31,639 nucleotides of DNA from assembly GCA_002342365.1 (NCBI GenBank), contig DDPV01000032.1, forward strand, positions 3,794 to 35,432, in the 5' to 3' direction. The position numbers and the translations under genes are program-made. Numbering within the stretch: position 1 is the first letter of the stretch; every line of letters begins with the position of its first letter. Shown in pieces: positions 17,343 through 27,300 of the stretch. The notes under the pieces were generated by a model, which was not told the DNA's origin, did no database searches, and worked only from the letters and a program-made list of their open reading frames with translations. Origin of the DNA: Burkholderiales bacterium UBA2459. GTDB lineage: Bacteria > Pseudomonadota > Gammaproteobacteria > Burkholderiales > Burkholderiaceae_E.

Positions 17343-18827
17343 TCATGTTTCCCAGGGCAGCGAATAGGTTTTGAGATGGGTAAAACTCTTGATGGCTTCC
17401 TGAACACCTTCTTTGTAACCAAGGCCTGAATCCTTGATGCCGCCAAAGGGCGTGAGTTCAAGCCGGTAGCCAGGCACTTCGCGAATATTGACCGTTCCAA
17501 CATCGAGTTCATTCACAAAGCGCGTGATGTAATCCAGCCGGTTTGTACACACCGCACTCGAAAGCCCAAAGGCTGTGCCGTTGGCAAGCGCAATCGCCTC
17601 GTTGATATCATGAAAGCCAAGCACCGGCGAGACCGGACCAAAGGTTTCTTCACGAACCAGCGTCATCCCCGGTTTCACGCCATCGAGCACAGTGGGCGCA
17701 TAAAGCGCGCCGTCGCGCCGATGACCATGCAAGAGCCTTGCACCTTGCGCCAGTGCTTCGCTCACCCGCGCCTCAATTTGTTGCGCAGCCGCCTCATCGA
17801 TAACCGTGCCCATATCCTTGTGCGGGTCGCTGGGTTCGCCAAAGGTCCAGGCACGCGTCTTTGCCACCAATCGCTCGGTGAAATCGCCTAGGACGGCTTG
17901 GTGCACGAGCAGGCGCTTGACCGCGGTGCAACGCTGACCCGAGTTTTTATAGCTACCTGCAACCGCCAGACTCGCTGCCTCATCGAGGTCTGCGTCCTCC
18001 ATCACAATCAGCGGATCGTTACCGCCCAGCTCCAAAACAAGCCGCCTGTAGCCCGCTTTACGCGCAATCGATTTACCAATTGAGACGCCTCCGGTGAAGC
18101 TGACCAGTTCCACCGCGGGATTGCTGATCATTTCGTCGCCGATCTCAGCCGGATCACCTGTGATCACACTGAGCATATCCGGTGGCAACCCGGCCTCGTA
18201 GAGCAGGTCTGCAAAAAGGATAGCTGAAAATGGTACTTTCTCCGAGGGTTTCAAAACCATCCGGTTGTTCGATGCAATGCTTGGAACAATCTTGTGGGCT
18301 ACCTGATTCATCGGATGGTTAAAGGGCGTAATCGCACTGATCACACCTAGCAGTGGCGAGCGCTGGGTGAAAATGCGCCGCCTTTTGCCCTGCGGGCTGA
18401 TATCGCAGCTAAAGATCTGTCCGTCATCCTTTAAAACTTCGAGGGCACCGAAGCTGAGCACATCGCTCACACGCCCGGCCTCGTAGAGGGAATCCTTCAG
18501 GCATAGCCCCGATTCTGCGGTAATCAAGGCTGCAATCGCAGCGCGACGCGCACGTACAAGGTCTGCAGCCTTGTTCAAGATCGCGGCCCTATCGAAGCGG
18601 CTCAGGCGATGCTTGGCAGCGTTTGCAATCCTGTAGGCTTGCCTTAACTCCTCAAGACTTGCCTTGGGCACCGTGCCAAGCCGTTCTCCGCAAAAAGGAT
18701 CAAATACTTCGATCACCCGATGAGAGCCTTGCCGCTGCTGGCGATCAGACCCTATGCGTTCACCAGCAAGGCGCATCGCGTCAAGGCCATGGTCCCTGAT
18801 GTAGTGTTGTACTTCCTCTCGCTTCAT
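17343..18827 (-). CDS. phnY: Phosphonoacetaldehyde dehydrogenase (PhnY)
   Basis: This NAD(P)-dependent aldehyde dehydrogenase oxidises phosphonoacetaldehyde to phosphonoacetate. The 494-aa product has the ALDH catalytic set: Asn170 in PFNHP, Lys193 in KPSEK, Glu266 in LELGG and Cys300 in GQRCTAVKR. Features that point to PhnY rather than a generic ALDH are Arg299 directly before the cysteine, Arg119 in EAGRVSDVL and Arg455 in VPGYRLELTPFGG, matching the three arginines that bind the phosphonate in Sinorhizobium PhnY. It lies between phnA and the HD oxygenase, 34 bp after phnA. The start is ATG at 18827 with no strong Shine-Dalgarno, so coupling to phnA is likely. Confidence -1.
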   Translation of the reverse strand: MKREEVQHYIRDHGLDAMRLAGERIGSDRQQRQGSHRVIEVFDPFCGERLGTVPKASLEELRQAYRIANAAKHRLSRFDRAAILNKAADLVRARRAAIAALITAESGLCLKDSLYEAGRVSDVLSFGALEVLKDDGQIFSCDISPQGKRRRIFTQRSPLLGVISAITPFNHPMNQVAHKIVPSIASNNRMVLKPSEKVPFSAILFADLLYEAGLPPDMLSVITGDPAEIGDEMISNPAVELVSFTGGVSIGKSIARKAGYRRLVLELGGNDPLIVMEDADLDEAASLAVAGSYKNSGQRCTAVKRLLVHQAVLGDFTERLVAKTRAWTFGEPSDPHKDMGTVIDEAAAQQIEARVSEALAQGARLLHGHRRDGALYAPTVLDGVKPGMTLVREETFGPVSPVLGFHDINEAIALANGTAFGLSSAVCTNRLDYITRFVNELDVGTVNIREVPGYRLELTPFGGIKDSGLGYKEGVQEAIKSFTHLKTYSLPWET

Positions 18828-18861
18828 CGCGTTATTGATAAAGTTCTATAAACAGGATCTA

Positions 18862-20094
18862 TCATTGCGCATGATTCAGGGCAAGATCAAAGGCATCAAA
18901 GTTTCGCCAGCGTCGATTGGGATCCAGGCCGGAAATTGCGCGATTAACAATCAGCGGCACCCTTTGCTCGCTGATGCCGCCATGGGAACGAAGTGGCACA
19001 TCGAGGCCGGATAAATCATGTCTTGTCTTGCTTGTGCCAATCACGGTAAAGCGCTCAGACAGGCAAACCAAATCGCCGATTCGGTCGGCAGGCAGTTCAA
19101 ACGCAAGCGCAGCCTCTGCCTTCAACAGCACGCGTTCCATGCCGCGCAGCCCTTGAAGTCTTTCGCGCAACCGCATCGCGTCCATACCTGGCTGCAAATA
19201 CAGCGTGGCAAACGAACCCAATGCGGCATGATGAACCACGTAGGGATCGGTGATCGGGAGGATGGCCCGTACCTTGCCCGCACCCATCGCCTCATCGAGC
19301 CAGTCTTGCAGATAAATCACATCGGGCTTTCCGTCCATTGCAATTTTGGCGTTCATACCGTGATCGGCGGTCACAGCAATCACACAACCCATCGCCTCGA
19401 GCTCGCTCAGGTATTGATCGAGCATGCGATAAAAATCATGAGCCTCAAGGCTTCCCGGCGCGTACTTGTGTTGGATGTAATCGGTTGTCGATAAATACAG
19501 AATATCGGGTCGTTTTAGACCGCCACGATCAGCCCGCAGCAATGCAAGCGCTGATGCAAAAACAAACTCGGACAAGTCAGCGCTGTACACCGCTGGAAGC
19601 GGCCGATCAACAAGCTCGAGGACCCCTTCGATGCCATGCTCGAGCGCATTGCACTGATCGGCCTTTTCGGCTGAAAAGCAAATGCCCTGCTGCAGACCGT
19701 GCCCAAGTAGCCGCCGCAACTTGTCTTTGGCGGTAATGATCGCAACCGAAACGCCTGCTTGGGTCATTGCAGCGAAAATCGTTGGCGCACGCAGCCATTT
19801 CGGGTCATTCATCATGACTTCGCGCTGGGTTTCCGGATCAAACAAGTAATTTCCGCAAATGCCGTGCATGCTGGGCGGCACGCCCGTCACGATTGACACA
19901 TTGTTCGGGTTGGTGAAACTGGGGATCACGCCCTCGGCATGCAGCGCGGTTCCATGGACCAGCGTGGCCTGCATCCAGGGCATTTGCCCCGCCGCCACCG
20001 CCTGGCCCACATAATCGGGCTCACAGCCATCCACGCAAACCACGACCGTGGTCTGCTTGGGCTTGTGGTAACGGCGGCCGTTTACCGTCAGCAT
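18862..20094 (-). CDS. phnA: Phosphonoacetate hydrolase (PhnA)
   Basis: PhnA is a two-zinc alkaline-phosphatase-superfamily enzyme that hydrolyses phosphonoacetate to acetate and phosphate. From the ATG at 20094 the product is 410 aa, the normal family length. All expected ligands are present: Asp22 (CVDGCEPDY), nucleophile Thr61 (SFTNPNN), Asp205 and His209 (TTDYIQHKY), Asp244-His245 (TADHGMN) and His371 (RSHGGISE). The frame stays open upstream to 20370, but that extension is unlike the family and overlaps phnW on the other strand. The ATG at 20094 has AAAGGA 5 nt upstream. It is the first gene of the nine-gene minus-strand operon. Confidence -1.
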   Translation of the reverse strand: MLTVNGRRYHKPKQTTVVVCVDGCEPDYVGQAVAAGQMPWMQATLVHGTALHAEGVIPSFTNPNNVSIVTGVPPSMHGICGNYLFDPETQREVMMNDPKWLRAPTIFAAMTQAGVSVAIITAKDKLRRLLGHGLQQGICFSAEKADQCNALEHGIEGVLELVDRPLPAVYSADLSEFVFASALALLRADRGGLKRPDILYLSTTDYIQHKYAPGSLEAHDFYRMLDQYLSELEAMGCVIAVTADHGMNAKIAMDGKPDVIYLQDWLDEAMGAGKVRAILPITDPYVVHHAALGSFATLYLQPGMDAMRLRERLQGLRGMERVLLKAEAALAFELPADRIGDLVCLSERFTVIGTSKTRHDLSGLDVPLRSHGGISEQRVPLIVNRAISGLDPNRRWRNFDAFDLALNHAQ

Positions 20095-20316
20095 GCAATT
20101 CCTTTGAAAGTGCGTCTTGGGACCTGATGTGGCGACGAATGCAGCGCTTATCGGGCTATCATGGCCGACGTCCAAAGTATAAGGGCTGCCGTGTCGGAGC
20201 CATGACGGATCTTTGCAAACCGGTCGAAAGGCAAGTGCGCCCTCAAAGGTCTGCGCTTGTTGCAGGCCCAAGCGCTTGAGATCAACCACCCGCTGAAAGA
20301 CATTGCCCAGCCGACG
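20095..20316. promoter_or_regulatory. Divergent phnA/phnW promoter region with overlapping -10-like boxes
   Basis: This 222-bp gap separates phnA (minus) and phnW (plus). On the minus strand TATACT (plus coordinates 20176-20181) matches the -10 consensus at five of six positions and lies ~82 bp before the phnA start. On the plus strand TATAAG (20178-20183) overlaps it and would serve phnW. No good -35 hexamer stands at 16-18 bp on either side, which would fit activator-dependent transcription. I see no clear Pho box and no regulator gene in the cluster. Confidence -1.
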
Positions 20317-21438
20317 ATGAACCGCGAACCCATTTTGCTTACCCCGGGGCCACTGAGCACCAGCTTGCAAACCAAGCTGGCGATGCTGCGCGACTGGGGA
20401 TCATGGGACAGCGAATTCAACGCGATCACCGCAAGACTCTGCGAGAGCCTGCTGCAAGTCATCCATGGGCAAGACAGCCATGTCGTGGTGCCGCTGCAAG
20501 GCAGCGGCACCTTCAGCGTTGAAGCGGCGGTTGCAAGTCTGGTGCCCCGCAACGGGCATTTGCTCGTGCTGGATAACGGCGCATACAGCCAGCGCGCAGC
20601 CAAGCTTACCCAGATGATGGGTCGCCGCTGCAGTACGGTCAGCTTTGCTGAGGATCAAATCCTGTGCGCAAAAGCGCTCGAGCGCGCCCTGGTTGACGAC
20701 GCCAGCATCAGTCATGTGTTGATTGTGCATTGCGAGACCGGCTCAGGCCTGCTCAATCCGCTTGAGGCCATCGCAGCCCAGTGTGAGCGCTTTGACAAAA
20801 GCCTCATCGTGGATGCCATGAGCACCTTTGCTGCCTTACCCATTGATACGCGCGCCCTGCGTTTTGACGCATTGGTTGCAGCCAGCGGGAAATGTCTGGA
20901 GGGCGTACCAGGCATGGGATTTGTGTTTATCCGACGTGCGGTCCTCAGTGCTTGCGAGGGGCGCAGCCAGTCGCTCGCGATGGATTTATTTGACCAGTAC
21001 GACTACATGCAACGAACCGGCCAATGGCGCTTTACGCCGCCAACTCAGGTCGTGGCCGCGCTCATCGAGGCCATCGCGCAGTTCGAGGCCGAGGGCGGGC
21101 AACCTGCAAGGCTGAAGCGGTACCAGGACAATTGCCAGACCTTGATCAAAGGCATGCTTCAACTCGGCTTTAAGCCCTATCTCGATGCCTCTGTGCAGGC
21201 ACCCATTATCGTAAGCTTTCATGCGCCAGCCGACCCCGCTTATGACTTCAAGCGGTTTTATGCTGCGGTTCGCGATCGAGGCTTTGTGCTTTACCCGGGC
21301 AAACTCACCCGCGCTGAAACATTTCGGGTGGGCTGCATCGGTGCGATCGGTCGCAGGGAAATCGAGCAAGCCCTTCATGCAATCGAGCTTGCCGCAAAGG
21401 ATTTAGGCCTTCAAAACGCCCAGCCGCTGCTCACCTGA
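20317..21438 (+). CDS. phnW: 2-aminoethylphosphonate:pyruvate transaminase (PhnW)
   Basis: PhnW is the PLP-dependent first step of hydrolytic AEP degradation: AEP plus pyruvate gives phosphonoacetaldehyde plus alanine. The N-terminus EPILLTPGPLSTS, the GSGTFSVEAA cofactor loop, DAMSTFAALP with the PLP-contacting Asp, and SGKCLEGVPGMGFV with the Schiff-base Lys192 all match PhnW. ATG at 20317 gives 373 aa, close to the usual length. The frame remains open to a TTG at 20257, but the extra 20 residues are not family-like. The ribosome site is weak. It is divergent from phnA and shares the promoter region. Confidence -1.
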   Translation: MNREPILLTPGPLSTSLQTKLAMLRDWGSWDSEFNAITARLCESLLQVIHGQDSHVVVPLQGSGTFSVEAAVASLVPRNGHLLVLDNGAYSQRAAKLTQMMGRRCSTVSFAEDQILCAKALERALVDDASISHVLIVHCETGSGLLNPLEAIAAQCERFDKSLIVDAMSTFAALPIDTRALRFDALVAASGKCLEGVPGMGFVFIRRAVLSACEGRSQSLAMDLFDQYDYMQRTGQWRFTPPTQVVAALIEAIAQFEAEGGQPARLKRYQDNCQTLIKGMLQLGFKPYLDASVQAPIIVSFHAPADPAYDFKRFYAAVRDRGFVLYPGKLTRAETFRVGCIGAIGRREIEQALHAIELAAKDLGLQNAQPLLT

Positions 21439-21493
21439 CAGCTCAGCGCATCAAAGCCTGGGGCATACCGTTACTTAAGGTGTAAGGTCTTCT

Positions 21494-22036
21494 TTACCCG
21501 CGTTCAAAGCGCCCGATCGTCAGTTTGAGCAGGTATAAAAGCGCAAGCGCCCCGAGCAAATCGCCAAGCAACATCGCTGCAAATTCTTGACCGTGGTCGC
21601 CCTCAACAGCCGAAACAATCCGCAGCATCGTATGGCCGCCTGCATTGATCAAGGCCGAGACTGTGCCGATTGCGATCAGCACACTGGGCGACAATCCCTT
21701 AAGCCGGCTTGAGATGCTCTTGTTTTCGGGCAAAAGCAGGCGCATGGCAGCATAGGCGGAGCATCCGCCAACAGCAGGCGCGATCCACCGCATCAAAGCT
21801 TCCTCAGGCCATATGAAGCCTGCGATCCCGTAGGCGCCCAGCGTGAGGCCTATCGCCGCATAGCGCTCAAAAAGGATGGTGAGGACAACCCGCAGGCCAT
21901 GTGGCCAGTAAATCAGGTTGACACCGTCAATCACTTGAAATCGTTCAAAGAGCAATCCGTTAAGCCACCAGGCCAGGATGCCAGCGAACGCACAAAAAAG
22001 AACATAGCCGGATCGAAGAAAAAAGAGTTGCGTCAC
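21494..22036 (-). CDS. Small multi-pass membrane protein, MASE1-like
   Basis: This 180-aa protein has about five predicted membrane segments (near residues 8-28, 45-75, 80-100, 112-130 and 150-172) and no soluble output domain. The segment NLIYWPHGLRVVLTILF recalls the MASE1-type sensory membrane domain, so it may be a stand-alone sensory or integral membrane protein; this is weak. It starts with GTG at 22036, 65 bp downstream of panB on the same strand, and may be co-transcribed with panB. The 55 bp between it and the convergent phnW show no convincing terminator. Function unknown. Confidence -1.
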   Translation of the reverse strand: MTQLFFLRSGYVLFCAFAGILAWWLNGLLFERFQVIDGVNLIYWPHGLRVVLTILFERYAAIGLTLGAYGIAGFIWPEEALMRWIAPAVGGCSAYAAMRLLLPENKSISSRLKGLSPSVLIAIGTVSALINAGGHTMLRIVSAVEGDHGQEFAAMLLGDLLGALALLYLLKLTIGRFERG

Positions 22037-22101
22037 GCAAAGCAGTATTGACGCCCTTGATCGTTCTTACTTCCAAAACCCGTATCGATACTCAACTATT
22101 T

Positions 22102-22950
22102 TTAGAATCCATGGATCGCGTCAACAGGAAAGCTTCGATCCTTGACTTCGCGCACATAGGCTTTCATAGCCGCCTCAATCGAGCCGGTTTGCGCCATGAA
22201 GTCCTTCACGAAACGCGGCGTTTTCCCGATTCTTATGCCCAACATGTCGTGCAGCACAAGGACCTGGCCCGCCGTTGCGCAACCCGCGCCAATCCCGATG
22301 CTATGGCATCGGATCAGGCTTTCGGTGATTCGGGCTGCAAGGCTTGCAGGCACCATTTCAAGCACAAGCAGCGAGGCGCCTGCCTGCTCAAGGGCGATCG
22401 CCTCATTCAGCATGCGTTCGGCATCCTGTGGTGCTTTGCCTTGCAAACGATAGCCCCCGATGGCGTGAACCGTCTGAGGCATCAAACCCAAATGGGCGCA
22501 TACCGGTATACCGCGCTGAACCAATTGATAAACCGTATCGACAACCCATCCGCCACCCTCGAGCTTGACCATGTGAGCGCCCGCCTGCATCAGGGTGCTC
22601 GCGCTTCGAATCGCCTGGCCTACCGATGCGTGATAGCTTGCAAAAGGCATATCGGCAAGAACCATCGCCGAACCGCCCTGGCCCTCCAAACCACGAACCA
22701 CCGATTGGGTGTGATAGGCCACATCCGCAAGTTGCACCGCCAAGGTGCTTTTGTGTCCCTGACAGACCATGCCAAGCGAATCACCGATCAGAATCACATC
22801 CACGCCTGAACGGTCAGCCAGCGCCGCGAAACTGGCATCGTAAGCAGTCAACATCGCGATGGGTTCCTGACGGGCGCGCATTTGCGTAAGACTTGTAACA
22901 GTCACCGGCAAGCGTGGGCGGTCTTGCGCATCAAGCGATGGGTAAGGCAT
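22102..22950 (-). CDS. panB: 3-methyl-2-oxobutanoate hydroxymethyltransferase (PanB)
   Basis: PanB makes ketopantoate from alpha-ketoisovalerate and 5,10-methylene-tetrahydrofolate, the first committed step to pantothenate and CoA. The 282-aa product has Mg-ligands Asp57 (GDSLGM), Asp100 (ADMPF) and Glu131 (KLEGG), and catalytic Glu197 (LEMVP). The ATG at 22950 has a strong GAAGGAG site 7 nt upstream. panC is not adjacent. It is the first gene of a short minus-strand unit with the membrane protein after it. Confidence -1.
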   Translation of the reverse strand: MPYPSLDAQDRPRLPVTVTSLTQMRARQEPIAMLTAYDASFAALADRSGVDVILIGDSLGMVCQGHKSTLAVQLADVAYHTQSVVRGLEGQGGSAMVLADMPFASYHASVGQAIRSASTLMQAGAHMVKLEGGGWVVDTVYQLVQRGIPVCAHLGLMPQTVHAIGGYRLQGKAPQDAERMLNEAIALEQAGASLLVLEMVPASLAARITESLIRCHSIGIGAGCATAGQVLVLHDMLGIRIGKTPRFVKDFMAQTGSIEAAMKAYVREVKDRSFPVDAIHGF

Positions 22951-23190
22951 CAGAACACTCCTTCAATGAACCGTGAGTCATCGGTGATCAATCCTTCGGA
23001 CAAAGGGTCATGACCAAAGGCGTCAAGCACCAAGCGCTAGCCTGAAAGACTCCCTGAAAAGCCACCCGGCTTCAAGGCAAGTAACGCTCAGCCGCAAGCT
23101 TTATACTCCGCCAGCCTGGCTGAAGACATCAGCTGGCCTACAGCTTGAGTGATCACGAAGTTCCTCGAAACAAGGCTTAATGTCAGCATC
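22951..23190. promoter_or_regulatory. Divergent panB / efflux-pump intergenic region
   Basis: This 240-bp region holds the panB ribosome site at its left end. A -10-like TATACT is at 23102-23107 on the plus strand, about 84 bp before the adaptor start, with no good -35 at standard distance. No convincing repeat or regulator-binding palindrome was found. Confidence -1.
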
Positions 23191-24312
23191 ATGCCCCACT
23201 CCTCATTGTGGCAAAAACTCAAAATCGATCGCGTGCCCGCTTGGGGCCTGAGCCTCGCTTTGCTGGCCGCGGTGCTTGCAGGCCATGCGGAAGCGTCGGG
23301 GCCCGGCCAGAGCAAAAACCCATCCGAAAAACCGGTCATGAAGGTCGAGACAAGCATCGTGACCCAAATTGCCGCAGCACAAAGGATTCAAGCTCAGGGA
23401 AGCCTTCAGCCGTGGCGTGAAGCGGTTGTGAGTCCGCAAGTGCAAGGTCTTGCGATTGTCGAGCTGCATGCCGAGCTCGGTGATAAGGTTGAGCAGGGAC
23501 AAATGCTTGCACGACTCGATCAACGACTGCCGCTTGCCGAACTTGCCCAGGCCAAAGCGCAGGGCTTTGAAGCCAGGGCAAGCCTTGATGAGGCGCAATT
23601 GCAGCTTGAGCGGGCGCAGCAGTTGCGCGAAAAGGGCTTTTTTAGCGAATCCCAACTCACCCAGGCACAAAACCAGCGGCGGATAGCCAGTGCTCGCGTC
23701 GACGCGGCGCAGGCTGCCATCGAGCTGCGCAGCTTGCAACTGAAGCAAACCGAGGTAAGGGCTAGCGAATCCGGTGTGATCAGCGCAAAGACCGCCTTGC
23801 TCGGTGCCATCCCTCCGCTTGGCGCTGAACTTTTCAAAATCCTAGTCCAAGGAAAACTCGAATGGCGAGCCGAGGTCACAAGTCAGGACCTGGAAAGAAT
23901 TGCACCCGGGCAGCGGGCGAGGATCAATCTGCCATCAGGGGAGAGTCTTGATGCCAAAGTGCGCTTGCTTAGCCCTTCAATCGATCCAGGTAATCGCAAC
24001 GCGCAGGTCTTGATAAGCCTTTCAACAACGCCCAGGCAACTGCGTGCAGGCCAGTTTGTTCAGGGCAGCATTGATGTCGGTTTGCGCTCGGTGATGAGCC
24101 TTCCGCAGTCGGCGCTGGTGGTTCGAGACGGCTTCACCCTGGTTTTTCATATCGACAAGCAGCAGCGGGTTCGTAGCCGCAAAGTCAAAGCCGGTGCAAT
24201 CATCGGCGATCAGGTCGAGATTCTTGAGGGTATTGAAGCGGGCGCCCTCGTAGTTGCCCGAGGTGGCGCATTTTTAAATGACGGTGACCTGGTCAGCACC
24301 GCAAAGCCATGA
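23191..24312 (+). CDS. RND efflux periplasmic adaptor (HlyD/MFP family)
   Basis: This membrane-fusion protein links the RND pump to an outer-membrane channel. From ATG 23191 it has 373 aa: a signal-type N-terminus with hydrophobic core AWGLSLALLAAVLAG, a split lipoyl (biotinyl-like) domain with LGDKVEQGQMLARLD, a long alpha-helical hairpin rich in Ala, Glu and Gln, then beta-barrel and membrane-proximal domains. A GTG at 23149 would add 14 residues before the signal and is less likely. The stop overlaps the permease start by 4 bp. No TolC-type gene follows in the window. The exported compound is unknown. Confidence -1.
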   Translation: MPHSSLWQKLKIDRVPAWGLSLALLAAVLAGHAEASGPGQSKNPSEKPVMKVETSIVTQIAAAQRIQAQGSLQPWREAVVSPQVQGLAIVELHAELGDKVEQGQMLARLDQRLPLAELAQAKAQGFEARASLDEAQLQLERAQQLREKGFFSESQLTQAQNQRRIASARVDAAQAAIELRSLQLKQTEVRASESGVISAKTALLGAIPPLGAELFKILVQGKLEWRAEVTSQDLERIAPGQRARINLPSGESLDAKVRLLSPSIDPGNRNAQVLISLSTTPRQLRAGQFVQGSIDVGLRSVMSLPQSALVVRDGFTLVFHIDKQQRVRSRKVKAGAIIGDQVEILEGIEAGALVVARGGAFLNDGDLVSTAKP

Positions 24313-27300
24313 ATCTTTCGACCTGGTCGATTCGACACCCGGTGCCCGCCCTGATGCTGTTTGTGCTGCTCAGCCTGGCAGGGTTGATCGGCTTTCAAAG
24401 CATGAAGGTTCAAAACTTTCCTGACCTCGATTTACCGACGATTCAGGTGCAGGCCTCGCTGCCGGGCGCAACGCCTAGCCAACTCGAAACCGATGTGGCT
24501 CGAAAGCTTGAGAACGGAATCGCGCCCTTGCAAGGCCTCAAGCACATCAGCACCAAAATCAGCGACGGTGCGGTATCGATAACGATTGAGTTTCGTCTTG
24601 AAAAGCCGGTTCAAGAAGCGCTCGATGAGGTGCGCTCAGCGGTTCAGTCAACGCGCAGCGACTTACCTGCAGATTTGCGCGAACCTGTCATCAGTAAGCT
24701 CAACCTTGCGGGCACTCCGGTGCTTGCCTACACGATTGCATCCGATGCGCTCGACGAAGAGGCGCTGTCCTGGTTCGTTGACCGTGATTTGACAAAGCGC
24801 CTGCTCGCGATTCGCGGCGTCGGGGCCGTGCAGCGCGTGGGCGGCGTATCGCGCGAGATCTCGGTGCATCTCGATCCGGTTCGCATGAACGCAATCGGCA
24901 TGACGGCTGCCGATCTATCCAGGCAGTTGCGCGCCGTTCAGCAAGAGGCAAGTGGCGGCCGCACCGATCTTGCAAGTGCCCAGCAGCCGGTTCGATTGTT
25001 GGCAAGCCTTGCCGCCGCCGAGCCCTTGCGCACTTTTGCCATCGCCCTGCCTCAAGGCGGCTCGGTCAGGCTCGATCAGCTTGCTGAAATCCGCGATGGC
25101 ATCGCCGAGCGTCGCTCCGCTGCCTTTTTGAACGGCCAAGCTGTTGTCGGATTCGAGGTTGTACGCAGCCGCGGGGCCAGTGAGGTGCAGGTCGGCAAGC
25201 TGGTCCGTGAGTCCTTGGCGCAACTCAAGCTTGAGCGACCCGATGTCGTACTGACCGAAGCCTTTGACTTTGTCACACCGGTTCAAGAGGAATACGATGG
25301 GTCGCTGATTCTGCTCTACGAGGGGGCGCTTCTGGCGGTGCTGGTGGTGTGGATTTTTCTGCGCGATTGGCGCGCCACCTTCGTTTCTGCGCTTGCCTTG
25401 CCCCTTTCAGTGATCCCAGCCTTTGCAGGCATGGCCTGGCTCGGCTTCTCGGTGAATGTGGTCACCCTGCTGGCCTTGTCGCTGGTCATCGGCGTTCTGG
25501 TCGACGATGCGATTGTGGAGGTCGAAAACATCGTTCGTCATTTACGCATGGGGAAAAGCCCAATCCAGGCGTCCATCGATGCAGCCGATGAAATTGGCCT
25601 GGCCGTTATCGCAACCACCTTCACCCTGATTGCGGTATTTCTGCCGACTGCCTTCATGAGCGGAATCGCGGGCAAGTTCTTCAAACAATTCGGCTGGACA
25701 GCCTCGCTTGCGGTCTTTGCGTCCCTGCTGGTTGCACGCATGCTCACCCCGATGATGTCCGCTTACCTCTTGAAGGACCAGCCAACGGCCCACCACGAGC
25801 CCGGCTGGCTTGGGGGATACATCCGACTTGTGAAGCTGTGTTTACGCTTTCGTTGGACCAGCATGTTGGCAGCAACCGCGTTTTTCTTCGCTTCCATCGC
25901 ATTGATCCCTCTGCTGCCAACCGGCTTTATTCCGCCCGATGACAATTCGCAAACACAGGTGTACCTCGAGCTTGCTCCCGGTTCAAGCCTGGAGCAAAGC
26001 ATCAAAACCGCCGAGGCAGCCAGGCTACTGCTCGCCTCGATTCAAGAAATCCAAAGCGTTTATACAACGATCGGCGCAGGCAGCGCAGGCACCGACCCCT
26101 TTTTGGGCGGGGGAGCCAATGAACCTCGAAAAGCCACCCTCACCATCGCGCTCACCCCGCGCGGTGAGCGTGCGCGAAAACAAATCATTGAAGCCAACAT
26201 CAGGGAAAAGCTCCAAGCATTGCCGGGTGTGCGCAGCAAGGTCGGACTGGGCGGCTCGGGTGAAAAATACATTTTGGTGTTGACCGGTGACGATCCGCAA
26301 AACTTAAGTCAGGCCGCGCTTGCTGTCGAACGCGACCTTCGCAGCATCAAAGGTCTTGGAAGCATCGCCTCAAGCGCAAGCCTTTCAAGGCCCGAAGTGA
26401 TGATTCGGCCCGATGTTGCCAAGGCTGCCGACCTTGGCGTGACGACGGCCGCGATCGCTCAGACTCTACGTATTGCAACACTTGGCGACTACGATGTGGC
26501 CCTGGCAAAACTGAACCTGAGCGATCGGCAAGTACCCATCGTTGTCCGATTGCGCGATGAAGCGCGTCAGGATATGCAAAGCCTCGGGCGGCTCTTGGTA
26601 CCGGGCAGCAAAGGCCCGGTCATGCTGTCGCAGGTCGCAAGCATCGAGATTGGCGGCGGGCCCGCACTGATTGAACGCTATGACCGCGAACGCAACATCA
26701 ATTTTGAAATTGAGCTATCGGGTATGCCCTTGGGTGATGTGACCGCAGCCGTTGCCGAATTACCTGCCCTCAAGCGGCTCCCGCCCGGCGTGGCTCAGCG
26801 CGAAATCGGCGATGCCGAAGTGATGGGCGAACTCTTTGCAAGCTTCGGTTTGGCGATGGGTATTGGTATTTTATGTATCACCATGGTGCTTATTTTGCTT
26901 TTTAAGAGCGTTCTTCATCCGATCACCATTCTGGCCGCCCTTCCCCTTTCGCTTGGCGGCGCCTTTGTTGCCTTGCTTCTGGCCGAAAAAAGTTTTTCGA
27001 TGCCTTCGTTGATCGGGTTGATCATGCTGATGGGCATCGCTACAAAAAATTCGATTTTGCTGGTTGAGTACGCCATCGAAGCAAGCAAATCAGGACTTGA
27101 TCGTCATCAGGCGCTCATCGAAGCCTGCCGACTGCGGGCACGCCCGATCATCATGACGACCATCGCGATGGGCGCCGGGATGCTGCCCATTGCCTTGGGT
27201 TGGGGAAGCGCAGACGCAAGTTTTCGCTCACCGATGGCCATTGCGGTAATTGGCGGCCTTTTGACCAGCACCTTGCTTAGTCTTTTGATCATTCCAGTGG

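Noticed and set aside
20257..20316. TTG start adding 20 residues to PhnW
   Set aside because: ATG at 20317 gives the usual PhnW N-terminus (EPILLTPGP) and normal length.
20095..20316. Pho box in the phnA/phnW gap
   Set aside because: No tandem CTGTCAT-like elements were found by eye on either strand.
20095..20370. N-terminal extension of phnA up to 20370
   Set aside because: The family starts near 20094, which has AAAGGA 5 nt upstream. The extension overlaps the divergent phnW coding region and lacks homology-like character.
22048..22809. Plus-strand open frame of 253 codons opposite panB
   Set aside because: Antisense to panB, which has all catalytic residues and a strong ribosome site. 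The translation is rich in His, Arg and Cys and unlike a protein family.
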